Source of the DNA: Gnetum montanum
Lineage: Eukaryota > Streptophyta > Gnetopsida > Gnetales > Gnetaceae
Length of the DNA stretch: 42,599 nucleotides
Reading direction: 5' to 3'
Assembly (NCBI GenBank): GCA_015680685.1
Contig: MNCI01014538.1
Span: 10,478-53,076 of the forward strand
Shown: in pieces, positions 1 through 11,230 of the stretch
How positions within the stretch are numbered: position 1 is the stretch's first letter
Layout of the letters: each line of letters starts with the position of its first letter
Program-made: the position numbers and the translations under genes
Notes under the pieces: model-generated
Seen by the model: only the letters and a program-made list of their open reading frames with translations
Told to the model about the DNA's origin: nothing
Database searches by the model: none

Positions 1-348
1 AGTAAATAACATTAATTAAACCTATCCATGCACTGCAAGGTTTATCCACAAAGCTCGTCTTTATTGCCGTACACAACTTGCATTCAGGTACAAAGCTGCT
101 CGAATAAAGAACCGTTCACTTGGGGGACTCCTACTGCAGGCACATGGAAAATATTCTATCTCTAGGGTGATCAATCCACCAAAGCTTCGCTACTTTATGC
201 CTATTCTAAATGAGGGGAGTGCCACCTCTTATTTATAGATATGGCGGCAGACCGCGATATCGCATACGTGATATCACAGGGAAGGACACGATATCGCGTA
301 CGCAATATTGCAGGCGATATCGCAACCTGTGCAATTCGCATCTCATCA
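1..348 (-). mobile_element. LTR copy A of the TGATGA/TCATCA gypsy-type family (cut by window edge)
   Basis: Read on the minus strand this begins TGATGAGATGCG at 348 and continues to the window edge. It aligns along its whole visible length with the solo LTRs at 9136-9944 and 28228-29056: shared blocks include GCACTGCAAGGTTTATCCA, CAGGCACATGGAAA and the TATA/palindrome block. The flank above 348 shows neither a primer-binding site nor a polypurine tract, so it is either a solo LTR or the 5' LTR of an element that extends left. The would-be target duplication at 349-353 is TTATG; its partner lies outside the window. Confidence 0.75.
230..323 (-). promoter_or_regulatory. LTR A core promoter: TATAAATA plus five GCGATATCGC-type palindromes
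   Basis: On the minus strand TATAAATA lies at 237-230. Upstream of it are five 10-bp palindrome-like sites at 254-263 (GCGATATCGC), 268-277 (GTGATATCAC), 288-297 (ACGATATCGC), 302-311 (GCAATATTGC) and 314-323 (GCGATATCGC). The 8-bp core of the first site is 17 bp from the TATA box. The same spacing occurs in LTRs B and C. A protein-binding role is inferred from position and spacing, not shown. Confidence 0.6.
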
Positions 349-2384
349 TTATGTTTCTTTACTTTCTAATTTTCTCTTTTATTGAGTCATTTACTTTATG
401 TTTTATGAATGTCTACGATGTCTTTTTTAATAACAATGTTACCAATTGTGATGCAAAAGTCAACACCATGTGTTTGGTTTTTTTTTTATGCTATCAAGAT
501 GATTGAATAAATAATTGTATAATATAGTGAGACCACATCATTCATCTCTCCAATTTCTATAAATAAAAGGTCTTTATAATGAAAACAATATGGTTCTTCT
601 TACACAAAACTAAAAGCTAACTACTGATCATTATGCTTTGAAGAAAGAAGGAAAGACCAAGTGAGATTGGCAAAGGGTGTGACCTCAAGGGGATTTTTTG
701 GATTCTCTTCTTAACTTCCTTCTTGTGGCTTGTGACTCCTCCAAAAATGTACCATTACTCTTAATCGTCAATCAATAAATACAAAACATGTCTTTGCATG
801 GTGCGGTTCTCATGATATTTAAAGGTTAAAAAACAAAAAAAAAATTAATGGGAATTCAAAGCACACACCTTACACACAATAATGGGCTACAAGCACTAGT
901 TATGGGGCTAGAAAGACATGTTACCCATGCTTACAGGCAACCCTCTAACTAAGGCCCTTCCTTCGTTCCTTCTTCTCTTTTCTTCCCTTTTTAGAGTGAT
1001 GCCCGTTCTCTGTGGTAATTATGAGCTCATGATGATTGGCAAGAAGGGACACATCAATGCATGACCACTGTTAATGGTATGGACTTAGTCTAAAACTTGG
1101 ACAGATAGGTATGATGGCCATCTTAATCACAATTAACACAAGAACCTATTGTGGACATGGTTAAGTGCCTTACATCCCAATCTTTGCAATCCCTTCTCAT
1201 CCCATTTTTCACCTCATTGCTACACATAATGATGGGCCTCATGATTTTGTAAACTATAGTGCAGGATCCTAACCAAGGCAATTTTGTGGTGTTTGGAACA
1301 AAGGCATGACCTACATTAAACTTCTAAGATGTCCACAGACATCTATAAATGTGGCTATGCAAGAGCATTATGGTAAGAGCTGGCTTTGGGAAGGAGCCAC
1401 TTGCATAACTTTTGTTGATCATGGTTTTGAACCAAATCTCACATCTCCAAGAACATCATTGATAACTTCTCTTAATTTATGCATAATTTTGTGATCAACT
1501 TCTCATCAATTTTGAGTTATCTTTAATGCTTTTATATTAAAATTTCCTCTAAATTCAAAATTTATTGGTCATCTTGTCAACCAAACCTTTGGTTTTAATT
1601 GTTCGGAAACTTGTGCACTTCCAAAGTTAGGCTCATTTATCATGGGAGGGTTAAGGATGTAATTTTTGAGATTTTGCTAACACCCCATTTTTAAACATTA
1701 TGGTAACTAATAGTAAAATTAATCAAAATAAAGTAAAGAACTTGATGATTTTAGTTACCTTAGATCTTTGGGAAGCATTATTATAAAATTACCTTAAACC
1801 TAAATGCTAAAATTATTTCAAATTTCAAGCTAACCAGGGATCCAAAAAGGGTTACTTATTAAGGAAAATTTACCAAAACTAATGTTGATCCTTTGGTGAT
1901 TACTAGTGATGCTACAAGAAAAGCCTAAGGTTGAAGGTCTTTTTCAAGGTAAGAAAAAGAGGCCAAGAGAAGGACATATGAGGATATGTCCATGGACAAA
2001 TAGTAGCATATATAATGATTAAAGCTCCAACATCATATGTTTACTAAACCCATGGGATTATGAGGAGAAATTTTGGTCCATTCTTCAAGAGTGTTTTGCA
2101 TAAAAGAGAAGCATAAACATAACAATCAAGATTGAAATGTCTACCACTACTAGCAACAACAAAAGATTCATCTTCAATAAATTTTTGAGGACCTCTATAA
2201 TTTTGTAAACTTTAGTGTCTATCCAGTCTCTATGTCATTTTCTAATACATCCACTCAAATAAAATTGTGTAATGTGGCACTTCAATTTTATAATGGTCGT
2301 TAATCTAGTCTTGGTCACCCCATAATTTTTGAAATGAAACATCATCCATTTATATATAACTCAAGGATGAGCTATTAGTCAGTC
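349..2384. other. No recognisable gene; AT-rich decayed DNA
   Basis: No coding frame of convincing length or family resemblance was found on either strand. The stretch before 2385 may be internal sequence of the gypsy element whose 3' LTR starts at 2395, but it has decayed beyond recognition. Confidence 0.5.
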
Positions 2385-2394
2385 ATGGGAGTAT
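2385..2394 (+). other. Polypurine-tract-like sequence before LTR copy D
   Basis: CATGGGAGTA directly precedes the LTR start. The stretch from about 2360 to 2394 resembles that before the LTR at 39091 (ACTTGAGGATGAG...CATAGGAGTA). Sequence shared outside the LTR implies that both LTRs are 3' LTRs with remnants of internal sequence. Confidence 0.5.
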
Positions 2395-3359
2395 GATGAT
2401 ACCTCATATGTTAGGAAACTTCATCGATGCATGCTCATTGATGAAGCCTCATTGATGCATATGTGTGGCTGAGAATGCATTGATGCATTAATGAGCAATG
2501 CATCTGAGATGCGTTGATGTAGCCTCATTGACGCATTCCTATCAATGTATCCTCATTGATGAAGCCCATTGATGCATCCTCATCGACACATCTCCATTGA
2601 TGTTGCTAAATGCATTACTGCATCCCCATCGATGTAATGCCTATATTTGCTTATAAATATGTGAGCACCCACCATGTATTTGGCATCATTTGATCAATAG
2701 TGTAGCTAAACTCTTGTAGTTTTATTCTATAATCCTAGAGAATAGTCAATGAGTTCCCATAGGGTGGATTTGAATCAGTTTTATGATGTCTTATTCAAGT
2801 GGCATTGTACCTAGGCACATTCCATGAACAACAATGAGATTGAGATTGATTCCCATTCATTCTAGCACTTTTAATTAGAATAGATTTACTTTCAATGCAA
2901 TTTATTTTCTTTGTACTTAGTTAACATTTACATTTCTATGCACGTTATTCAATCAGTGAAATGAGCACGACTAGTTTCGAGCATAAACACATATTCACTT
3001 GGTAATCTCAGTACTGGGTATGTGAGTTTAGGACATGTACGACAAGCTAGGAATAGACACTCATCATCCTTAGGATATTTTAGGCTTTATCTTATTGTTA
3101 TTAATTAGTTTAAATGATTAATTTTTGCATGATTATTTAGTTAGTTTAAGGGTCGCACAATATCAATAATCATATGCCTCACTTTGGACTAAACCATACA
3201 TAATAAAGCTATCACTAGTCTAAGTAAGAAGATAATGACCTATGATCAGTGCTTAACAATCTAGATGTCACACTAGTTTAATCCATGGAATTTGATTGGA
3301 TTACACATGAATGCTTGTGATTTGTATGGTTGGGCATAGGGGATACCTACTCCTCATTA
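2395..3359 (+). mobile_element. LTR copy D (3' LTR), ATCGATG-palindrome subfamily
   Basis: About 965 bp running TGATGATACC to CTCATTA (the expected terminal CA has mutated). It shares ordered landmarks with the LTR at 39091-40029: a leading repeat array, TATAAATATGTG, TTGGTAATC blocks, and a 3' block around TCCATGGAATTTGATTGGAT and GTATGGTTGGGCATA. The reverse complements of LTRs A, B and C end in a related block (GGTTGAGTGTAGGGGTACCT), so all five are branches of one LTR family. Confidence 0.65.
2423..2659 (+). promoter_or_regulatory. LTR D promoter: array of CATYGATG(CAT) motifs upstream of TATAAATA
   Basis: From 2423 to 2634 there are more than ten degenerate copies of CATTGATGCAT/CATCGATGCA. 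The copy nearest the TATA box, CATCGATG at 2627-2634, is a perfect palindrome. TATAAATA is at 2652-2659, leaving a 17-bp gap, the same as in the other four LTRs of the family. Regulatory function is inferred. Confidence 0.55.
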
Positions 3360-5738
3360 GTGCAGTATGTATGATTGGTTATATTATATGTTGCTTGCTT
3401 TTTTAAAATATGGTTTAATTAGTATTCTAAGTGCTAGGTCAGAGTGATAGAAATAGAAATAAATCTTGGAAATAACATAGTTGATATTTGAACCCCAAAC
3501 CTTATGAAGATGAAAGTCTTGATACTTTGGAAATTAAAGCATATATTTTAATTTTAGAAAATAGCTACATATTACTTTAGGCTTTATCCACCCATTATTA
3601 TTACCCAAGCAAGCAAACCCTAGAGTGACCTTGCCATTATAATAAATACCTAGTTCCTATCCCATTAGAACTCATCCAATACCTTATTTTCATTTGGAGG
3701 ATAGAGCCAAAGAGAGAGACTCTAGAAAAATAATAGAAGAAGCCTAAGCCAATCCTAAGAAACCCTACTCAAATCCATGTAAGTCTTATTTGGTTTTTTT
3801 AGGTTCTTATCACTTTTTTACCTTAATCCATATCACAATTATTTAATTCTTGAATAGGACAATGACCTCAATAGGTGGATTCAAGCCACTTGAGGATTTC
3901 ACAATGCATCAAACCTTATGTACAAAAATTTATTATAATTACTTTTCTTCTAGGTTCAAATTATTAGGATTAGTACATACATGTTAATGTATTTTATTTC
4001 AAACTATATTATGTAGAGATAAAATGAGGTAGAATGAATATTTAATCTAAAATTATGATATATTTACCTTTTTTGTTCTAAGTTTAAGTCTATTATGACA
4101 TTGTTTGCTAATCACTTAATTCCTTTTCCAATTTAGGTGTTTGAACCCTAGGGTTTATTTTTTGAATACTTTCGCTTAATTTTTGGGATTATTTTTTTTC
4201 TTTAGGTTTGCACATCACGAATCTTAATTTCAATTATTGCAGTATGGAGTTAGGGTTCTTTGGTAATTATTTGGATGTTTCATGACTTGTTCCACTTCAT
4301 TGAGACTTTTGTTATGACCTACATAACCAACTTGTAGCATATGTCAATTCATCATGATTTCTATCTAAGGGTTATGGAAAATTAATAGTAAGTTATAACA
4401 TTCTCAAACAAGATCTGAAACTCTAGTTGAAGTGAGATAAATATGGAATTAGCTACTCTTATCATCAAGACATATCATGAGAAGTTTGAAACTCAAAAAT
4501 GTAGGAAATTGGGTTTGAGTTGAGAGAAAGAGAAGGTGGAACCAAAATATGAAGACCTAATTTGAAATCTTTTATAAACTAAAACAAACTGTTGAGAGGT
4601 AATAAACCTACTAGAAACCATAGGAATGGATAAACTAAATAATTAGACAACTCAATTTATCCCCCACTATAAGAGAAAGAGAGACTACAGGTATTCTCCA
4701 TATCATGAGGTTATAATTCTTGTTGATTAATTATTATTAAAATATTTTGTGATGTGATGTGATGGGATAAAAACACTAGACCAAATGGAGAGTTTGGTTG
4801 GTTAATGAAAAATCTTAGAAATTATAAATGTTCTTCTCTAATCTATAGTAGAGAAGACTCTTTATATATTAGTCCTATCTCTCAACTAAAGAGGAAGGGA
4901 TTAATGGTTTACCATTCTTGGATAAGATTCTAGAAGGTTATGGAGTCTTAATGATATAGTGATACCCTGGCACTAGATGTAATAAAGTTGAACTAAGTCT
5001 TGCAACCATCATTTTAGTTTTATTACTTAGAACTCTTAATGTGCACATTAAGTACTCATCCAACTTGATAGATGACACATATTGAAACTGAGGAAAGGAG
5101 CTAGCCTTTGATATGAAATAATTGGGATTTGAATGGTGATGGGTATTTATTATATATTGAAGGTTAGAGGGGTCTAATCAATACACTACTACCTTAATAA
5201 GAATGGATACATTAATTACTTTCCTCATGTTTAATAATGTTTTATGTGCTAGCTATATTAATTGTGAATTACAAACTTGTAATGTAGTCTAGTAACCCAT
5301 GTCATCAAAAAAAAAGATTCTTATTCTATTTAAATTTTTGATTTTCTAGGACTTTTTTGTATTTTAAATACCTTTTTTTGTACAATTGGTTGGGATGCAC
5401 TTGTAGATCATTCTATTTTACTTGTTAGTTCCTTGTATTTTGGAGTTGGATTGGATATGTAATGTTTAGATTATCATTTTCATTTAAGCAAGTTATTTCT
5501 TTCCATTATGTGATTTCTAATTAAGTTTTTTAGATGCTAGAAGCCTATGCATATTTTTTTACTTTTCTAGATAAATATTAATATTGGTCATTTATATGTA
5601 ATCTAAATATTATGTTTTCTTCATAGGCATTAATGACATCAAATTGAAAATGTTTAGTATGTGTATAAGATAAGTTTTTCTTTAAGGGACTACCTCGATT
5701 ATGCATTGTTTTATTTGATCTCCTTTGTACCATTTTAT
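3360..5738. other. No recognisable gene
   Basis: AT-rich DNA without a convincing coding frame, LTR pair or RNA gene. Short repeats such as (GTGAT)3 near 4750 occur but show no structure worth naming. Confidence 0.5.
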
Positions 5739-5880
5739 GGGGGTGTTGGAACTCAAAATAATTGAAACATAGGTACACACCAAGGTTTACATACGTTTAT
5801 AACTTAGTGCTACCTAGTAGAATCAAACTTGTAACCTAGGGTTACCAGGCTAAGACCCATACCACTAAGCTAACACCTCA
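5739..5880 (-). repeat. tRNA-derived SINE-like repeat, copy 1
   Basis: On the minus strand it contains TTAGCTTAGTGGTATGGG (pol III box A-like), then GGTTACAAGTTTGATTCTAC (box B-like), and ends in GAGTTCCAACACCCCC. Copies at 6040, 6392 and 6565 share this order and the GTTCCAACACCCCC-type end. A tRNA-derived SINE family is the best reading; a MITE with tRNA-like content cannot be excluded. Confidence 0.55.
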
Positions 5881-6039
5881 TTTTCTTTTTGTGTCATTAT
5901 TTTTATTATCTTAGTTGTGTTTTTCATGCAAAGTTAATATGCTATGATTTTTATTTAAGTAATATGTTTTTATCCTAAGTCTAGGTTAGAGAATTTTACA
6001 CATTGGTCACATGCCCTTCAAGGTACATGTTGAGATTAG

Positions 6040-6197
6040 TAATAATGATGTATTATCCTAGAGGTAAGACTCGTGATTTAAAAGCTTCAAGTCATGGATT
6101 TGATTCTAGTAGGTAATGTTGAGTTATAAATTTCTATTTGGACTATATATCTTTGGATGCATCTATATTTCACTTATTTTAAGTTCCAACACCCCCC
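6040..6197 (+). repeat. tRNA-derived SINE-like repeat, copy 2
   Basis: Contains TATCCTAGAGGTAAGACTC (box A-like), GGATTTGATTCTAGTAGG (box B-like) and the conserved end TAAGTTCCAACACCCCCC. It aligns with copies 1, 4 and 5 over its whole length. Confidence 0.55.
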
Positions 6198-6227
6198 ACA
6201 TGTTGAGATTAGTCCAATGGATGTTTT

Positions 6228-6330
6228 GAGTTGGAATATAATGATGTCTCAAATGTGACTTGAACTAGAAACCTCTTACATACAAATTCTTATTAGATCA
6301 TTAGAAGGATTATCTAAATTACATTCTTGA
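6228..6330 (-). repeat. tRNA-derived SINE-like repeat, second family, copy 3
   Basis: The minus strand reads GAGGTTTCTAGTTCAAGTCA followed by CATTTGAGACATCATTATAT. This matches the repeat at 6915-7015, which has a clearer tRNA-like box A. The box B-like block is AGTTCAAGTC. Confidence 0.45.
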
Positions 6331-6391
6331 AAATTATATGCACTCATAGGCTAGATAGTCAGGATCATTCTTTCTTAGAAAACAAGAAGGA

Positions 6392-6564
6392 GGTGTTGGA
6401 ACCTAAAACATTATTTTAACAATGAGATGTTAGCCTAGTGGTATGGGTTTTAGCCTGGTAATCCTAGGTTACAAGTTTGATTATACCAGGTAACACTAGG
6501 TTATCAACTTCTATTAATCTCTAGGTATACCTATGATTTACTTATTTCAGGTTCCAACACCCCC
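6392..6564 (+). repeat. tRNA-derived SINE-like repeat, copy 4
   Basis: Contains GTTAGCCTAGTGGTATGGG and GGTTACAAGTTTGATTATAC and ends in CAGGTTCCAACACCCCC. It begins GGTGTTGGAACCTAAA, which is nearly the reverse complement of its own end, so this copy looks bounded by ~17-bp inverted repeats. That may be a head-on pair of SINE ends or a real terminal inverted repeat. Confidence 0.5.
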
Positions 6565-6736
6565 TAAAAACATTCTTTTAAAAATGATGTGTTTTCCTAG
6601 TGATAAAACTCTTGATCTGAAAGATCTAATTTATGGGTTTGATTTTGGTAGATAATGTTGAGTTATAAAGTTCTAATTGGATAACATATCTTGGAGTGTA
6701 CTTATATTACAATTATTTTAGGGTTCTAACATCCCC
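6565..6736 (+). repeat. tRNA-derived SINE-like repeat, copy 5
   Basis: Directly abuts copy 4. Starts TAAAAACATTCTTTTAAAAA, similar to the start of copy 4, then TTTCCTAGTGATAAAACTC, ATGGGTTTGATTTTGGTAG, and ends TAGGGTTCTAACATCCCC. Two copies in tandem could be nested insertion or duplication. Confidence 0.5.
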
Positions 6737-6914
6737 TATCATGTCCACCCTCATTCCCTCTCCCCAACCAACCCCCCTTCCCCCCAACCCACCTATAGCC
6801 AAATTAGAACTTTATTACTTAGTTTTAGTAGGGTGTCAAAACTTGAAATAATTTACCTATAGGATACCTGGAAACATATATCCAACATGATGCCAACATA
6901 ATATTTCAAAATAA

Positions 6915-7015
6915 TTATAAAGTAATATAATGATTTCTCAAGTGTGACTTGAACTAACAACCTCTTGCTTGAGAATCCTTATCAAAAAATGTGCTAACCA
7001 ATTTAGCTCCATCTC
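6915..7015 (-). repeat. tRNA-derived SINE-like repeat, second family, copy 6
   Basis: The minus strand shows GGAGCTAAATTGGTTAGCAC (box A-like, close to a tRNA D-arm) and, about 30 bp on, GTTGTTAGTTCAAGTCACAC (box B-like). It continues like copy 3. It does not fold into a full tRNA, so it is not called as a tRNA gene. Confidence 0.5.
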
Positions 7016-7292
7016 ATTGTCAACAAATACTTTTAGGTTTTAACAAATGAAAATCATATAAAATTAATCCCAATGTTCATAGTTGAATTAACTGTTAGCT
7101 ACTTGTGCACTTCATGTAATTGAATTTACTATGTCAAAAAAATCTGTTATTTACCTCATCCCCTTTGTCATCATACTCTCAGCCATTCATTAGAATAACA
7201 TGCAATACTACAAAATGTAGTAGGTAATACTTTAAGTGAAGGATCTACTCCTATGTCATTTTATGAACTATAAAAGATGTATATGAATCTCT

Positions 7293-8174
7293 TACATAAA
7301 AGATGATATGGGGATCCTACCCCCAAAAGTAGCCAATTCAACACTTTTCTAGGCAAACTTAGCTTAGATCAATAAGAACATAAAGAAATGGAGAAAACCT
7401 CCCTCCATTGATCACTCTTAAAATGGGAAATTACATTAATAATGAGGATCAGCTTAGCTCAACTCTTCTAAGAAGCTTGAAGAATACACATATTCTCACT
7501 AATTCTTCTTAAGGATGGCTCATACTTGAAGCACACAACTCAAGACAAGATAATACTTACAAAAGACTCTTCACCTCCCTTAGGTTACTTTCTTCTCTAA
7601 GTGCTCTCACTCTTACCTTTCATACTCTTGGACTCATCTATTCTATCTTTATACTTTCTTAACTCTCATACATTTTTTTCTGACCTTTGCCATTCTTTCA
7701 TATTTGTTAGAGTGATCCTTGGTCTTTCCTAATTATTGGTATTTCCTTTAAAAATTGTTCTCTTTTCGAAAAAGCACTTTTCTTCAAACTATAAGGGACT
7801 ATAACTCACACCCACTTTACAATCTCAAACTACAACTCACATTAGTAAAACTTAAAATATTTTTTTTGTGTTTTGAAACTTAAAATATTTTCTTTGTGTT
7901 TTGATACTAACTATAACTTACTACAACTTCCATCTTCATACTACAACTCACTATGACTCACAAGAGCTTGCAACTTACTACCTAATACCAAAAACTTTAT
8001 TTTCCATTGATTGTAATCAACTGCAACCCACAACAACAAGTAGTTACTTCCCTAAGACATCAAAACACTTCCAGAACATCTCTAATGTATTTCAAACTCA
8101 TACCATGGACTTCCTAAGACCTCTAAACAATCATTAAGAATAAAATACATGAGGAAGGTAAGGTGATATCATCA
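7293..8174 (-). repeat. 3' LTR of the gag-only element
   Basis: On the minus strand it starts TGATGATATCACCTTACC at 8174. It matches 11251-12134 in blocks such as ACAAAGAAATGGAGAA, ACTCAAGACAAGATAA and CTCTTGGACTC. The PPT lies directly upstream (8175-8189). Confidence 0.65.
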
Positions 8175-8189
8175 TCATCTCCCTCTTTG
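8175..8189 (-). other. Polypurine tract of the gag-only element
   Basis: The minus strand reads AAAGAGGGAGATGA directly before the LTR start TGATGATATC. Purine-rich composition and position fit a plus-strand primer. Confidence 0.6.
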
Positions 8190-9130
8190 TTAAAAATGCC
8201 ATTCTTAATGACATCTCATAAGTTGAAAGGCACAATGCACCCATGACTCAAGGCCATTAGGATCATCAACATAATTCTCATGACTCAATGCATTAAAAGC
8301 CTTATCAAAATAAGCATCATACTTGATTACAATGCTTAAGGTTTTGGTTTTGAGCTTGACTTTCCCTTGGATGCTTATCCTCATGCCCCACCACACATCC
8401 AATAATGCATCATCACCTTGAAATGCCTTAATCTCATTCTTACGTTGGCTCAAATCTACAAAAAGATGCAAAAAAAAATTACATGGAAAAAGATACATGA
8501 GTATTCATCAAGGTCTTGTCAATCCTTAATGTAATTCTCCATCTTCATCTAATTGAATTCTCTTTTATTTCAAGCACCAATTATGCTCAACAATAATCAC
8601 AACATCATTTTGAGTTTCCAATTTTTTCAAATCATGTCCCAACATTAATGGAGACATAAAATTTAATCCAACACTAGCAAAAGAGCCAAAAATCGTCACC
8701 AAGCATTTTAATAGTATCAACAACAATGATGGTCAAGCATTATAAACACTACTCTTCTTGTCATGCATATGAGATTTAACACAATCAATGGCATTAGCCA
8801 AATCAAATGCATTATTTTCAAAATCATAAACTATATCATGATAATCAACATTCACATCATTTACCATTACAAATTCCCTTAATCTATGAAGTATCAATGA
8901 GGAATTCAATTAACAATCACATTCAATAATAATAAAAAAGAATCTAAATTTTTATTGATTTTTTGGGATTGTCCAAGTATTATTTTTTCAATCAAAAATA
9001 GCTTTATTGTTCTAATTCCATGGCCTACTAAACAAATAATATGAGCATAATTAGTAGACAACACATTACAAAGAATTCTATCTTGAAATTTTCCAATAGA
9101 ATACTCTACAAGCCATCACTCCTTAACTTG
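8190..9130 (-). other. Internal region downstream of gag, no domain recognised
   Basis: The internal sequence between the solo LTR and the 3' LTR holds short open stretches (such as 97 codons at 8205-8498, minus strand) but nothing resembling protease, RT, RNase H or integrase. It is probably non-coding filler of a non-autonomous element. Confidence 0.45.
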
Positions 9131-9135
9131 ATTGT

Positions 9136-9944
9136 TGATGAGTGGCGAGGTACCCCTACACTCAACCATATGAATACGAGCGTTACACGTGCAATCCAAT
9201 CGAACTCCGCAAACAGACTAGTTGTGGCACCTAGATAGTTAGCCTTAGGTCGCAGTTTGCTGTCTTCCCACCTAGACTAGTATTATATTTGTCATGTATG
9301 GTTTAGTCCAGAGTGAGGTGTATGATGTGATTCCTAATCTAATGCCACTCTTGAAGGTAATGAAAAGTAATATTATCTAAGCTAAGAGAGAAAGGGTAAA
9401 AGAATCTAATCTAGCCTAAGTGCGATGAGCATCCGTTCCTTGATTATCCGTACACATCTTGGACTTCGTGCACGACTACCACTGGGATTACCAAGCACAG
9501 ATCCTAGGTACGCTACTGGGTTACCAAGTAGTCACACTTAAATGCTCATAATCAAGTCGTACTCATTCCGTGTTTTAACATGAGTTTAAGGGTGAGAGAG
9601 AGACTAATTAGGGAAGCAGTAAATAACAAATAAATAAACAAAGTGAATGCTGCAATGATGAAGTAATCTTGATCTTTATTTTTGGTCATGTGCATGTCCA
9701 AGTATGTCACACTCGAATAAAGGATGTCATACAATTACATTCAACACACTGTGGGCAGACACTGAAAAATATTCTATCTCTGGAAGGATAAAACTGCTAG
9801 AGTTTCGCTAAGGGACTAAAAACTATCTCCCAAACAAGGGAGAGCCGCCTCTTATTTATAGAACCGGCGACAGGCCACGATATCGCGTACACGATATCGC
9901 GACCTGGCTGCAATATCGCGGTTGCCTTATATGACGATTCATCA
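9136..9944 (-). mobile_element. Solo LTR copy B of the TGATGA family, TSD ATTGT
   Basis: 809 bp bounded by TGATGAGT and ATTCATCA on the plus strand, with a perfect 5-bp target duplication ATTGT at 9131-9135 and 9945-9949. LTR similarity to 28228-29056 and 1-348 is continuous. No internal region is present, so this is a product of LTR-LTR recombination. It lies in the gag-only element and is therefore younger than it. Transcription sense is minus, judged from the TATA box. Confidence 0.9.
9853..9919 (-). promoter_or_regulatory. LTR B promoter: TATAAATA plus three GATATC palindromes
   Basis: Minus-strand TATAAATA at 9860-9853. Palindrome-like sites are at 9877-9886 (ACGATATCGC), 9891-9900 (ACGATATCGC) and 9910-9919 (GCAATATCGC). 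The offsets 14 and 19 bp nearly match the first two offsets in LTRs A and C (14, 20), and the 17-bp core-to-TATA gap is identical. Confidence 0.6.
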
Positions 9945-9949
9945 ATTGT

Positions 9950-10915
9950 AATGATATTTTTATCTTCTTCACTTTTCTCTTGAGTTTATTTCCATAATTT
10001 TTGCATGGCTTCTTTATCATTCTTTTTTCTTTGTTCTTTATTCTTCTTTAATCCAAATTTTGTTATCTTCATTTCATCTTTTAAAGTAAGATCATATGTT
10101 TCATTAAGACTATCATGCTTACAAAAAGTCAATTTTTGCTAATATTACATCTTCAATCCACTAATAAAATTATAAGCTTGCTCATATTCAATCCAATGGA
10201 CATCAACTTTTTACAAAGTATTACAAAACTCAACATAATAATCATTTACCTTTTTATCTCCTTACTTAAGAAATTTCAAATTCTTAATGGCTTCATGGTG
10301 GTAGAAAATGTTTTCAAATTTTTTATTTAACATGGATTTCATTAGTTACTAATTCTTAATGGGCCTTCCATGCTCTTCAAAATATTTGATACATTTTTTA
10401 TCCCACTCTTTAGCTACTAATCCTTTAAGTTTAATCTTGACAATATAAATTATAAAGTCATTAGAAATTTTTTTAACAAGGAAATATTTTTTCATAACTC
10501 TTAGCTAAGAAAAAAAATGTGTACCATCAGTACCTTTGAAAATTAGAATATCAATAAGACTCTTAAAGAACTTTTAAAAATTTCGACAAATCTATCATCA
10601 TGATTCTCTTCATTAGCATGAATAAAAGGAATCTTGCTTCCTATCTTTAATATCTAAATTTTTCTTTTCTTGGAGCTCTTTGATCACTTCTCCTTCTTGA
10701 TTCATTAATGGATGTAAAAGTATTTTCTTCTTTAATCTCCACTCTAGGTCTTCTTAGTGCTTCTTTGAAGTCTTGATATCTACTAGTCAACAACTTGCAA
10801 ATGACTTCTTGCATTTTAGCCATAAAAGTTTTAAAAGAATACTTGAGAGCTCTTCAATCACCTATCCAAGCTCTTGGTTAGTCTTCTTCTTAGGATTCAT
10901 ACCTTCCATAAGTCT
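9950..10915 (-). pseudogene. Decayed gag of the gag-only LTR element
   Basis: Structural capsid-type protein relic on the minus strand, starting near 10908 with MEGMNPKKKTNQEL. A retrotransposon gag-like core is readable at about 10450-10100: VNDYYVEFCNTL, then WIEYEQAYNFISGLK, the usual pattern of the Retrotrans_gag family. Several frameshifts and in-frame stops break it, so no protein is expected. Downstream the frame is interrupted by the solo LTR at 9136-9944. No zinc knuckle was recognised. Confidence 0.6.
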
Positions 10916-11230
10916 AAGGACAATATCTCAAAACAATAAAGATGATATTCACAAGAAATTTCTTAAATATCCACACTAATATTTCCTCAAATCAAGTTAA
11001 ACAGCATAATGATTTAATACAAAGGCACAATTTTGAAATAGTTCACCTCAAATCCTAACCTTGCAAGCAAATGAATGCTAAAATATCACAAAAGCAATAA
11101 GATCTAACCAAGATCAAAACAATTCTTACCAATCATAGCAATTTAAATCTTAGTTATGCATAAAGCATACCAAATTCATAAAAATTCTTCTTAATGAAAA
11201 TCACTAAATCTAGATGTGAATGGTTTTAAA

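Noticed and set aside
254-323. CRISPR-like array of palindromic repeats
   Set aside because: Repeats are 10 bp with 2-10-bp spacers in a plant LTR promoter; no cas genes and no repeat-spacer geometry.
210-506. 98-codon ORF at the left edge
   Set aside because: It starts inside LTR A, crosses the LTR end at 348 and shows no family resemblance.
6915-7015. tRNA gene
   Set aside because: Box A- and box B-like blocks are present, but no complete acceptor, anticodon and T-arm fold can be drawn; a tRNA-derived SINE fits better.
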